From the NCBI GenBank assembly GCA_963070105.1, contig OY718808.1:6797738-6861737 (forward strand): a stretch of DNA of 64,000 nt, given 5' to 3'. Below, piece after piece: positions 38,899 through 50,122 of the stretch. The notes beneath the pieces were generated by a model. The model was not told where the DNA came from. It ran no database searches and was given only the letters and a program-made list of their open reading frames with translations. A program made the translations under genes and the position numbers. Position 1 is the first letter of the stretch. The number at the start of each line of letters is the position of its first letter. The stretch is from Litomosoides sigmodontis. Taxonomy: Eukaryota; Nematoda; Chromadorea; Rhabditida; Onchocercidae.

Positions 38899-40016
38899 GT
38901 GAATTATCTTGCGAATTATATTCTATCAAGGTCGCTGTTCGCTCTATTGAAAAGCAATGTTCCATCTCGACTGGTTCTTGTAAGCAGCATTTGTTACGAA
39001 TGGTTTGTTTTTTCTGTTTGTCTTTTCAGTATTTAAGGGATAGTGATATGCTAGGAGGTCAGATGTGAAGTTTCTGGACAAGAGTTTTAGGATAAGTTTT
39101 TAATGTTACCATTTCTTTCTGACTTTGAGGGGATAGATTGATTATAGGATCAGTGTATGCATAGTAGTTATAATATTCTAGAATGTCAGAGCAGATGATA
39201 GCTGTACTTAATGTATGATACGGTGATGATATTCAAACGTGTATAATGGTTTGTAATTTTCGATTCATATGAATTTATTTTTGGATTCAAGGAAGCAGAT
39301 AAAAGCCATGATTCAGTGGGACTTCATAAAATACTATATTTTCAGGTACTCCTTAGATTGGTCCGACTTGCAAAGCCTGAAGACTTATGAGAAGTACACG
39401 CAGTATTCACGTACGAAACTCATGGTTCACTTGATGACCTTCAAGTTGGCTCGTTTGTTCAGTGCATCTGGAGTTACTTGCAACGTTCTGGAACCAGGTG
39501 TCATCGAGACAAAACTTCTGCGGTTAGTTCAAAAAGAACCTTGTCTGTTTGACACTGTTAAATTTTTGAATTGGAGAACTATCTTTAAGGTATGTATTCA
39601 CGAGTAACTGTGAGAGGTTTATTGACTTTTAGTACCAGTACTAGGAGCAGCAATGGACATTTTTTTAAATAATTAGTTGACTTTTAATGTCAGAAATATC
39701 TCTTATTTCAAAGCCTGATTTTTAGTTATGAATTGAAATCTGATTTCACCATCATCATACATAAGTTTAAATAATGTGAATAAATTTCAGAGCTGGCGGT
39801 TATAGTGGAGGGCCTGTTTGTGAAGGTTCTCGAGCCTGCGTCTTCTTATGTACATCTGATAGCGTCACTAACGTAAGTGGTGCTTATTACGACAACAAGT
39901 GCGAACGTGTCACCAAATTATTTAAAGATGCGGTCGATGAGAAACAGCAAGAAGATCTCTGGCAATTAACCGATAACTTGTGCAGAAAAAAAAGCATCAT
40001 ACTTCCAACAATTTAA
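38899..40016 (+). CDS. Second 3' exon set of the dehydrogenase locus, form b (catalytic motif intact)
   Basis: Three exons (38899-39002, 39346-39522, 39791-40016) encode the C-terminal half of a short-chain dehydrogenase similar to form a: VNYLANYILSRSL, LVLVSS (catalytic Ser), YTQYSRTK with a proper YxxxK, and NVLEPGVIETKLL with the conserved PG. Exon 38899-39002 has the same length (104 bases) and phase as exon 36514-36617, and it joins in frame to exon 3 at 35769. Using exons 1-3, form b would be about 291 residues, the usual length of the family. Two readings fit: mutually exclusive alternative 3' exons of one gene, or the remains of a tandem duplicate that lost its 5' half. The open frames and splice sites are undamaged, which favours use. 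Confidence 0.8.
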
Positions 40017-40490
40017 TTTTTTTAACTTTTCTTCAGTGTAAATTAAGATTTTAAAATTATAGCTAATATTTTGCTTGGGATTTATATCACTGCTATGAGG
40101 AGCAAGAATGTAAATCCTAGTCGAATGATTTTGTGAATTTCTTGACTTGCTCAGAAATGATTCTCAAGATTGTCATCATCTAATTGAAAGCTCAAAAACA
40201 ACTTTTATGATGCTATGAGCTATCAGGTTGTGAGATTCATCGTTTATTGTGCTATCAATTTAAATTTGAGAATTTTACGAGTAATTTCTGTCCTTCTTTG
40301 TGTGTCAGGAAAGAAATAAATTTTTGTTTAAATTGTTCCTAAATTTTAAATGGTTTGCTTTTCTACCGGTGTCCATTCATTTTTTGGAAGTCTCTGAAGT
40401 CAAATTTTTTGTCAAAAAATTTGATAGACATTCCATAAAACATGGTAGAGAATTGTTATTTGTATTGTGTAGACTACTGAGACAATCCGA
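40017..40490 (+). other. Intergenic spacer, dehydrogenase locus to Nudix gene
   Basis: Some 470 bases on the same strand as both neighbours. The distance is larger than the typical 100-base spacing of nematode operons but could still be one. No exon or other signal was seen. Confidence 0.4.
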
Positions 40491-41857
40491 ATGGCAGAAA
40501 ACGAGGAATTTCCAGCGGAGGTTGAGATTTTTGAAGATGTCCGTGATTCTCAGTTTATTCGACCCATGCGGATGAAATTCAAAAGGGTAGGTACGTCCAC
40601 CTGCTTTGTTGGTCATTATATTTTGGTACTAGGTTGAACCACTCGCTGGTGGCTCGATGATTTTGGTGTTACTAGCTTAATTCACAGCCCACAAATTTTT
40701 AATCCCTTTTTTCCTCATAGTAGAACGATTTTAGGGTGATAAGCTTATCAAGTGGGATCTTATCATACGCCATGACAGTGTCGCTTGTTTATTGTACCAT
40801 AAAGAGAAGCAATTATTGCTCTTTGTAAAACAGTTCCGTCCAGGTAGGTGTCTTAACATGCGTTTTCGAAAAAGGTATGAAAGAATTTCAATAATTAAAA
40901 CCTTTCATGGGGTTTTTTTTTTTGATATGCTTGACAGGGGAATATTTCGAGATTTTTGGTGTTTGGAATATTATAACACTTTGGATCATTTATTCAGAAT
41001 GGTTCAAAGAATTAGAATAGTGTGAAAAGAAGAGTTTCATGTAAAAAAGTTATTCCAGAATATCGCGATTCGCGAGAACTGAATTGATTAAAGGATTATG
41101 CGAAGTACTGCCTACAGTAAATTAATGTACGACTTCAACACATTTGATAAATTGTAGAATCCGACCAATCCTGCTCTTTTTAGCTGTCTATGTATCAAAA
41201 GTACGTAAACTAGATGAAAATGCCAATAAAAAGTGGAGTGAAATAAATTGGTCCAAGTATCCGATAAGTATGGGAGAAACGATTGAACTTTGTGCTGGTA
41301 TTATTGATAAGCCAAATGTTAGTTGGAAGAAGCATATTCAAGAAGAAATTTATGAAGAGTGTGGCTATAGTGTCAACGAAACTGACATTCAAAGCATAAA
41401 AACATTTGTGTTAGTATTCCGAATTCCTTTCTATGATAGCGTGATTTTTTCCGTATATTTTACCTTGAGACGAGTCATGGCATGTTTTAGAACAGGTGTC
41501 GGTTCGTCGGGTTCCCGACAAGAATTGTTCTATGCTGAGATCGATGAAACGATGAAAGTTAGTGAAGGAGGTGGAGTCGACTGTGAAAAAATTGATAAGG
41601 TTTTTCTACTTTCGCAGTTATCTCTTTAAAGGGTCAGGATTTCACAATATTTGTCGTAATAAGGACAACTACTTGTTTTTTTGTAATTTTAGAATTAACA
41701 GAGCAATTAGTATTCAAATTCATTATCGGCTGATATTCATGTCGTTCAGATTTTCATGACGATACCCGAAGCGCAAAGCTACTGTGACCAAAAGGAAGTA
41801 GCAAGTTCTCCCGGAATGCTTTATGGTTTGATGTGGTTTTTCAAAAATCGGATGTAA
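40491..41857 (+). CDS. NUDT14: Nudix hydrolase, NUDT14-like (UDP-sugar pyrophosphatase)
   Basis: Human NUDT14 hydrolyses UDP-glucose and ADP-ribose to the sugar phosphate and nucleoside monophosphate. Five exons (40491-40586, 40735-40843, 41184-41409, 41491-41599, 41750-41857) give 215 residues, close to the 222 of human NUDT14. Matching segments: HDSVACLLYHKEKQLLLFVKQFRPAVY, ELCAGIIDKP, GVGSSGSRQELFYAE and the C-terminal GLMWFF. The Nudix box runs from GIIDKP to EEIYEECGY; its leading Arg is Glu and the mid-box Glu is not at the canonical spacing, as is also loose in human NUDT14, while the metal-binding EExxEE core is present. The ATG at 40491 gives an acidic N-terminus of normal length. 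Confidence 0.9.
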
Positions 41858-42665
41858 ATAAGCGGCAGAGATTACAAATGAAAATATATTTGGTTCCTTG
41901 AAGATGGTTTTGTATAATTGTTAAAGTAATAACATGTGTGAAGCGCTGTAACTCAATCCATGAAGTTAATGTGATCCTTATATGGAAATGGATACATTAG
42001 GAAAACATGAATAGGGGAGACCACAGTAAAGCAGATAATCGCGAGGAGTATATAGATTTATATTTTGAAGATTCAAAAAAACAGGCACTTATAAATTAGA
42101 GTAATCAAACGTGATAAAAGATTAATTACTTTACCACTTGAAAAACAGAAATGGGTTTATCATCCACACTACGGTCTCATAAACCTCATAAACATTTTCC
42201 TAAATTTTTTCTCATCATTATCACTATCAAATGGCTGAAGCAGTTTTAGAGCAAGAAGAAAGCGAAAATCACTTAACTCCAAAATGGCAGAATAACAAGT
42301 ATTCCAAAAAATCCAAAGGCACACAGAAGGTCAAATCAAAAAAAATGAACATCAATTTTAAAATACAGAAGCAAAAACGTACGTCGACGAGTAGCCATTT
42401 ATGCGAGGACTAACCAGCTAACAAATTTATGCAATATGCTCTTCAAAATTTTATCTAATCATTGAAATTTCTTCCGCCATTAATCGAATTCAGTCACCCA
42501 ATACCTTGAGCAGAGAGAAAGACGGAGAAATTGGATTAAGCTATGTGCAACAATAAGTTAGTCTGCACTTTATGTCGATATATATTCATATGTATTTTTC
42601 ACATTTCCTGATAAATTGGCAATGATGTCAGGCTGCATAAAATCTCATAAGAAAGCACCACTGGT
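41858..42665. other. Intergenic region between convergent Nudix and unc-112 genes
   Basis: Contains both 3' UTRs and one short lysine-rich open frame (42231-42413), listed separately. Confidence 0.5.
42231..42413 (+). CDS. Possible small lysine-rich protein, 60 residues
   Basis: An ATG-initiated frame with an acidic start (MAEAVLEQEESENH) and a strongly basic middle (NKYSKKSKG, KVKSKK, KIQKQKR). It resembles small nuclear or nucleolar proteins only in composition; I recognise no family. It has no visible introns and sits between two convergent 3' ends, where chance frames also occur. The biased composition is the only argument for it. Confidence 0.25.
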   Translation: MAEAVLEQEESENHLTPKWQNNKYSKKSKGTQKVKSKKMNINFKIQKQKRTSTSSHLCED

Positions 42666-45600
42666 TTAAGCCCATCCGCTAGTTAATTTATGAAAAAGCT
42701 CTTCATTTAACGTCTGATTTTGTTCCTTGTTTCGCAACGACAAAAAAATATAGCCACCAATAAATTCATGTGCAACCTGAAGAAAAAGAAATGCTTATGA
42801 TCCACGAAAAAAATGTTTTACGAATATTCGGACCCATGTTTTTTTTTTTTGTAAATTTTGATTTTTGCAAAAAACAACCTTGCAATCGGCAGAGAGAGGC
42901 TTGAATTCGATATCTTCATCTTCGAATTGTATCTAAAAAATTTTTAAGTTTTCTCAACTCCACTTTTACTTTTGTTGCGCTCCCGCTCAGCTTGGTAAAG
43001 TTATAAGAAGTTTCTTGCAATTAAAATGCTTGCATTTTAAATAATTCCATTAAGGGGTTATGCAGTTTTTTAAAAAAAGCACTTTTATCTTATTTTCATT
43101 GCAATAATTGTAAGTGACGTCAAATTATAATTAGCGTGACAGTTGTGTTGAAAAAATAAAAAGCCTGAGCCCACTTTTAGATGTCGAATTTCCCAATTCA
43201 CGTGCCACTTTTTCATCGTTGAAAACCTCCATGTCTTCAAACTTTCTCCTGTATCTATATTCATTCGCATTATTCTATTGAAAGCAATGCCCATCAACTC
43301 TGATTTTCGACTATTTCTAAACAACAAAATTATCTACAAATAAAAAGGCTATGATACAGAATGTAAGTGGTATATATTTGGTGAACCGTTTCCGAAACAG
43401 GACAGAAAATTGAAGTTTTAGACTTCGGGAATTTCGTAATAAAATACAGGAACCTGAATCGAACGATAAAGTAATGGATTCCATGTTCTGGTAGCGCTTC
43501 CCAAGCTCTTATGTATTGTAACTTTGCTTCCATACTTGACAGATTTCGAACACTTGAATGTGCTTCAGTGATTCGTTGTTGGAGCTACAGTAGTTAATTT
43601 ATAACTGATATAGCAAAGATTCAAAGTAGTTTGATGGTAGCTATAAAAATAAGAAACAAGCCAACACAGAGCTTACAAGCATAAAAGTTTCAAAAATTAT
43701 TAAATATATAAACATCATTAAATATAAATAAGGGATATGGTATTCTAATGCAGCATCACTCATTTGTTTTTGACCCTTTCATTTTTAAAATTTCATTTTT
43801 CAAATTAAGTAGTTGATTTGCATTCAACTACGCAAAATGCAGGATTAAAATTGACTTACTGCTTGTCTTGAGCGCGCTCTGCGGGCATATCTCTGTGAAA
43901 CAAATTCATCAACATTGAAATCAGGAGGTAATTCCACAGCAAAGTGCCTTTTCGATGCATTATTTTGTGTTCCTGCTACTGAAAAAGGAATTCACTAAAG
44001 AATTTATTGCAACGATATGGTTTTTTTGGCTTGTCTTTATATTTATTCACGTATTTTGATATTTTAAATTACCTTTAACAAGCAGTAGCAACAATACTCA
44101 GAAAACTTAAATGTTGATTTGTTATTCCTCTGATTATATGATCGAAAACTGTAAAGAAATATGCTTCTAATCGATGTGCTAAATCAAATAATTGATAAAA
44201 GAATATTTAAAAACCTCCTGACTGCATTTGCAGAAGTTTTTTAATGGAATCAACTTCTGACTGATAACTTGCGTCAGCCATCGTTTTCCCACGCGAAGCA
44301 AGGCGACATGCAGCCATCCAACGTGCGTATTGATGCTCCTTTAAAAAAATTTTCGACATGACTTTTTCATACGAATGCTTTGATAAACATTCATAACTCG
44401 ATCAGAAGATTATATTCCTCCATGTTAACTGGTTAGCTAAGTTTCATGCATGAGTTATCCACGAATGTCGTGTTTTTAAAAATAAAAAGGAAAACTCTTT
44501 CTCCTACTAAATCCACCACTTCATTACTTTTTTTTGCATTCTACACTCACCGTGTCACATTTTAAAACCATTTCACTCATTCCTTCACTACTTGGTATAA
44601 GTAATTTGATATGGAATTTTGACTGTGCCAGAAAGACATCTGGTATTACCTCACAGCCTGAAAAGAGAGTTCCACAGTAAAGCAAAACAAAGTAATAAAA
44701 ATGAGATCAAAACTTGAAAAAATCTGTAAAATTTCCGGAAGCCGTACAAATCTGAGAATCGCTACTGTGAAAACACTTGAACATCTGTAGTTCTGTCAGA
44801 ATCTAAAGGAAACATGATCCAATGTTGAAAATCAAAACTGACAAAAAACTTTCTCTCAAAAGCAAAGAAAACGAACCCTTGAGACTGAAATGTCCCACTG
44901 GTGGACCATTTATGTCGTTCGAATTCTGATGCCAACTGAGATGCAAATCTCGAAATGAGAAATATGCTCGTTTAAAGCCTTTGAATGCTATTTTTTTCGG
45001 CCTAGAAATTTTAACGTAAAATAAAGTGTCTAGTATAGAAAAACCAGAGCACAAATTATTAAAATGGTCAGTGATTAATTAATAAAGCTGACTCGCACAG
45101 TTTCATTTGATTTCTAAATAAATATTTTTTACATGCTTTGTTAAGGAAGTTGCTGTCGCAAAGTGTAAACGAAATTCAATGCGTTAAGCATTACTTCATA
45201 TATTTGAGATAATCGGCAAGTTCAGGGACTTGTGTAAGATCTGCCTTACGATTGAAAGCTGCTGCATCCAAATTTTGCTCCTGAATAAATTCAGCAAAGA
45301 ATTTTTACGTAAAATATTTTTAGTTTTAATTCAGCTCGACGGCTGCAAAAGTCTGATTGATGTGTTCTTAATCGTGTTATATTCGACAATAACGACAAAA
45401 AATTCAAGGACGATAAACTTGCAAGTTCATCCAGTAATAAGTCCACATCATCTTTCTCTGGAGCTTCTGGTTCCGGTAAATCACGCTGTAGAGTCGCTTG
45501 TAACTGTAAACGAACCACGCTTTACTTACAGAAACGAAATCGTATTTGAACATTTGAAAGCCATCACAGTTTTAACGAAACATTTTGAAAACAAACTTGC

Positions 45601-48037
45601 AATGCAGCAAAAAGCATTGCTTCTTCCTCAGTGTGGTCGAATTCTTCCAGTAGAATGGACCATTTTGCTTGCTCGTACAACTGATTGATACGCACTGGAT
45701 CGTACTGTAAAAGCAGACTTACGAGCTTTTTCCATTTTAGATATGAAGAAGATCTTTGTATCTGTTTGCTTGATTTATTTTCTAGAAATTTGGGAGATAA
45801 TAGTAAAGCAGGAATAAAGCGAATAACAACAAATAATACCTTAGGATTTATGTCAAAAAATGACATGTATTTGAATCTCAGAAGTACCATATCACCCTCG
45901 GATATGCCTTGTTCCATAAGAGACCTACAAAATTTGTTATGGAAAAACGCGCATTCAAACAGCAGACTGTACAAATTCACTAACTTTTGACGACAAAACA
46001 AGCACTGCTGAACGAAAATGTAGCATTCATAACGCAATTAAAAAGTGGCCACACTGAAAACAGCATATTATCCTAACACGCCATCCTATTTAAGAAACAT
46101 TCACACTCATTAACACCTCTAATCTTTACAAAGGTGAGGATGATTCAACAGCTAAAATTGCAGAATGATGACTAAAAAGATATTCAAAGAAATATTCACC
46201 TTGACGAATCAAGCCAACCACGATTCAGGGCCGCTTTTTCTACATAATTCTGCGGTCTAAAAGCATTCATTTCTTTGCTGAGAATAACTCGTGGTGACTG
46301 CACAAGAGCCATATCATACTGTTCATTTTCGAGCCCTTCGCAGAATGAAATGGAAGGCATAATAGGATTGCGACCAATTGAACCACCATACTACAAATTC
46401 GAAAAACTTTGGAAAACCACAAATTAAATAGCTAACTTCCAAAATACTACCTTATCTTAATAGATGTTTTATTTTACATATTTGAAAATGCAAATGGCAA
46501 TAACATAAAGCAAACTTACAGCGCCAGGACCAGGGCTGACCCCTCGTGGAACTGTTCCTGCACGAGGGAGTGAGCCAAGCTCACTGGCATTAAATATCTG
46601 TCCACTCATTGACAATCCCGGACTCGTGCCACGACGAAGTGGTCGAGATAAGTTGGAAGTGGACGCACTGATCGGTTTCTGTCGACGAAGAGTTCCAGGA
46701 CCAACTGATTCCTGAAAAACAATTACGAAAAGAAAAGCCTGCCATTTCAAGTTTAGAACGTTTCAGTGAATTCAAATTTAAAACACATTTTCAAACAAAT
46801 CCAGTTCATTTTACTTTCCAAATAAATACAACATCAATTTTTGCTATTTGAGTTAGAAAAATACAATATTCCGTTTACCTCCAAGTGTGGTAGTAGCTGT
46901 GGACCAGCTTGATCCAGCTCGAATCCAAGACCTTTCCTAAGAAGCTCTGGTGGTATAAATCGTACTAACGATAATTCTTCAGAGTATCTTATGCCTGAAA
47001 CTCAGATCTCTTTCATCACAGTAATCCGAAATTCCTTTCAGTTTGATGAACAATTCCACTTGTTAAAAAGTAATAAGTACAAATGCATCCTAAAAATTAG
47101 AACTCAAGTAAATCTTTCGAAGATATGTATTGAAAATACGATGAAGAATAACTTACCGATTTCTCGGCAAAGTTGTTGCGTGGCACGAACAGTATTCACC
47201 GAAAAATCCAAACGTGTGTCTATCATTTGAAGATCTGGTAACTGTACTCTAGAAACGCTCAGTGATATTCAAAAAACGAGTTCTAATTAAATAATTTTTA
47301 TCCAACAATACAAACATTAATGAAAATGACTTTAGTGTCGTTATTTATCACCCACTTTCAGTAGCCTGCACATCGCTACAAAAACAGTGTCTGATGAGTT
47401 AAAATATATAATTTGTTTTCCTTTCTTGGCTAATACATGTGATGCGTTAACATTTTTTAGTTAAACTATGGAAACATACATTGCCAACTTGTGTTGAGGA
47501 GTGAATTCCAAGTTGCAATTTGCAGTAATACCAATTTGATCCAGTGTACTACGAGTATGCGTAAGCCAGCGTCTTTTTTCGGGCCACCAAAGTGCATGAT
47601 CACTCCAATCTTTGCTAACATCTGTAAATCTCGCTTTTCATGAAAAATTTAATAGAAGTTTTACTTCAATGCAAAAGCATATTTTTGAGTGAAAAAGTGT
47701 TTGGAAGACCTATTTTGCTTAAACAAAATAAAAATTACTACCGATAGGCTAGTCGCGGACAAACATAAGTCACGAAATTCAAATCCCTGAACAACAAAAC
47801 ATGAAAGTGCATATTCCTCATAATGATCGTACATTTCTTGAAGGACTTAATGCCGAAAGACAGAGTAATTGGAAGAATGTAAAACGAACCAACTTCATCG
47901 ACCAGTCTAAGCATTAATCCACCAATGTGCAACGATCCAGTAACATATAAATTTCGTTGAATGTTCAAATCAGTAACCAAGATTGAAATCTGCCAGCTGC
48001 CATCACTTGCAGCATCATTTTCAACCAAATGTGACAT
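42666..48037 (-). CDS. unc-112: Kindlin / fermitin (UNC-112), integrin activator
   Basis: FERM-domain scaffold that binds integrin beta tails and ILK-PINCH-parvin at muscle attachments and focal adhesions. Eighteen exons from 48037 ([18 protein letters not shown]) to TAA at 42666 read in phase. Order: F0 ([20 protein letters not shown]), F1 with [15 protein letters not shown], a Ser/Pro/Arg-rich disordered insert (46520-46711), F2 with [15 protein letters not shown], an inserted PH domain (from 45001, [15 protein letters not shown]), the rest of F2, and F3 ([44 protein letters not shown]). The F3 motif that binds the integrin tail is QW in mammalian kindlins; here it reads KW. The intron 45281-45422 appears to start with GCAAGT. 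Confidence 0.95.
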
Positions 48038-48394
48038 TTGCTTCCTTAATTATGATGCGCATTGATCTTATACAAATATAACGAGAATTCACGCAATGTA
48101 CGTTAATTGGTGTCTGGATGCAATGGATACTATTTTGATAAATGATTGAGGAGAAAAGAGAATGACAAGCGTTACTGAAATACCGCACCATCCTGCAAGC
48201 ACATACGGACTTAGCACACATGTCACCCACAATAGATTGGAAGGGACAAAGCAATAAAGCATTAACCCTAACTGTGTGACCGCATGGAGGTTAGCTTATA
48301 GCTTGCTTCGTCCATCTACACCGTTGCAGTGCTACCGCTTGCTCTCTACAACAACGATAGTGAACGCAGCGTGCTTACAGCACATGTCAACGTG

Positions 48395-48491
<97 letters not shown>

Positions 48492-50122
48492 ACAGAATAT
48501 AAAAAGAGCGAAGAGGAGTTGTAGCTAAGGCTGTAACAGATGAAGTGAAGGATATCCACGGAATAGTAAACTATTAATCCATCCAGCACCAACTGCAACA
48601 GTTGCAGAATGCTTTAGAGGAAAGGATCATTGGCAATTCACTACCACTTCTACTGCTACTACAGCTACAACTCTTAAAAAAATTGATACGGAATTTACCA
48701 CTGTTCAGTACACTGTGTGTCTACGAACGGAACGATAAGAACGTAATTTATTGACATACGAGAGACTGTGAAGATATCGTACAGTTGCAATGCATTCAGA
48801 GGGTGAAGTGTTGATCGCAAAAAATAACCCACTGCAGAACAATAGAATAGAATTTTACAAAAGATTTATTCATTCTATATTATTTCAGTTCAGTTTTTCT
48901 CCCTAAAACTTTAGCATAAATTTGAAAGTCACTTCAGCCAAAACAATAACTTCCGCAGAGAGGCCGCCGCTAGGATATCTCAATCTTTTATTTTTTTTCA
49001 AATAGCAACTAAAAATCTATTTTTTCAAGATAGAAAATAGCAAACTGAAAATTTGGCACTGCAAAATAAGAAAAGTGACATGATCGAATGCGCCCACCTG
49101 GATAAGTTAAGAATGAAATAACACAAACACAAGAAATTTAACTCGTTACCACTTCCAAAAGCGATCGCGTCCCCTGAAACATTTCGGTTGGAATAGAAAA
49201 TTCTTACGGTAAATATTATTACGATTCAAAGTCTTTGAGCTTTATCTGCGAAAATGACAAAAAGTGAGGTGTAAATATTTATCTATTTGAAATATGAATA
49301 CAAATAAATCACAAATGTATTGTAAAGTAAGAATTTCGAAGCAAAAACAAAATAGCATGTTTTAAAGAAAGTGAAAATTGTCACTATTTAATCCAATTTG
49401 TGATTTAAAATCATTAACTCATTTTCGTGGCTTCCTAAGATAAAATAGAACTTTTTAATTCGCTGTTAAAATTTATGATTTTTTTAAAGTGGAAAACCGA
49501 TGTGGAGAAATCTGGAAAACATAATGCAAAAAACATTTCGTATTTCACCAAGCAAAAAGGCCTTAAAATGAGTGATATTACCTTGGACGACGGAACATAG
49601 GCACTAATTTACTAATTCATGGTACTAAAAGCTTCTTAAATCAAGTAAAATCATTCATACAAAAAAAGTTCATAAATACTTCAATTCATACATAAATACT
49701 TCAATTCATCTGTTATTTTCATCCTTTAATATCAAAAAATATTTCATTATTTATGCAATGATAAAAAGAAAAGCGCAGCACCAACTTCATGACAGCAATT
49801 CCCAAGCTTCATCAGGCACTGATTATAATTTCTAAAAATAATCAGTTGCGATTTCGGATTTCGATTCAACTATTATTGGATAAACTGTTATTAAAAAACT
49901 GGTCATTTTTCGGGAATTTTTAATTCGTTTAATGGGTTGGGACAACTAGGAGTAAGATGCAAATGTTGGTATAGCACTACAAGATAATCAGTAAAAGGTA
50001 GGATCTCAAGGTCTCCTTTAGCTTTCAATCAGTCCAAAGATGTAAAAAAAAATATCGATATCAAAAAAAACCATATCTAGTTGAAACAGTTCATAAGAAC
50101 CTGATGTGTGTTGAAGTTGCAT
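48038..50122. other. Intergenic region upstream of unc-112 and downstream of the galectin
   Basis: Holds the CA microsatellite (48395-48494). Its left part should carry the unc-112 promoter and 5' UTR. A 20-base unit ending TTCAATTCAT is repeated in tandem at 49671-49710. No exon was recognised. Confidence 0.45.
48395..48494. repeat. (CA)n microsatellite, about 45 copies
   Basis: Near-perfect CA repeat with one CATA interruption near its right end. It reads as a long Cys-Val open frame on the minus strand, which is an artefact of the repeat. Confidence 0.98.

Noticed and set aside
48332..48598. Minus-strand open frame with a long Cys-Val repeat
   Set aside because: It is the translation of the CA microsatellite and has no gene context.
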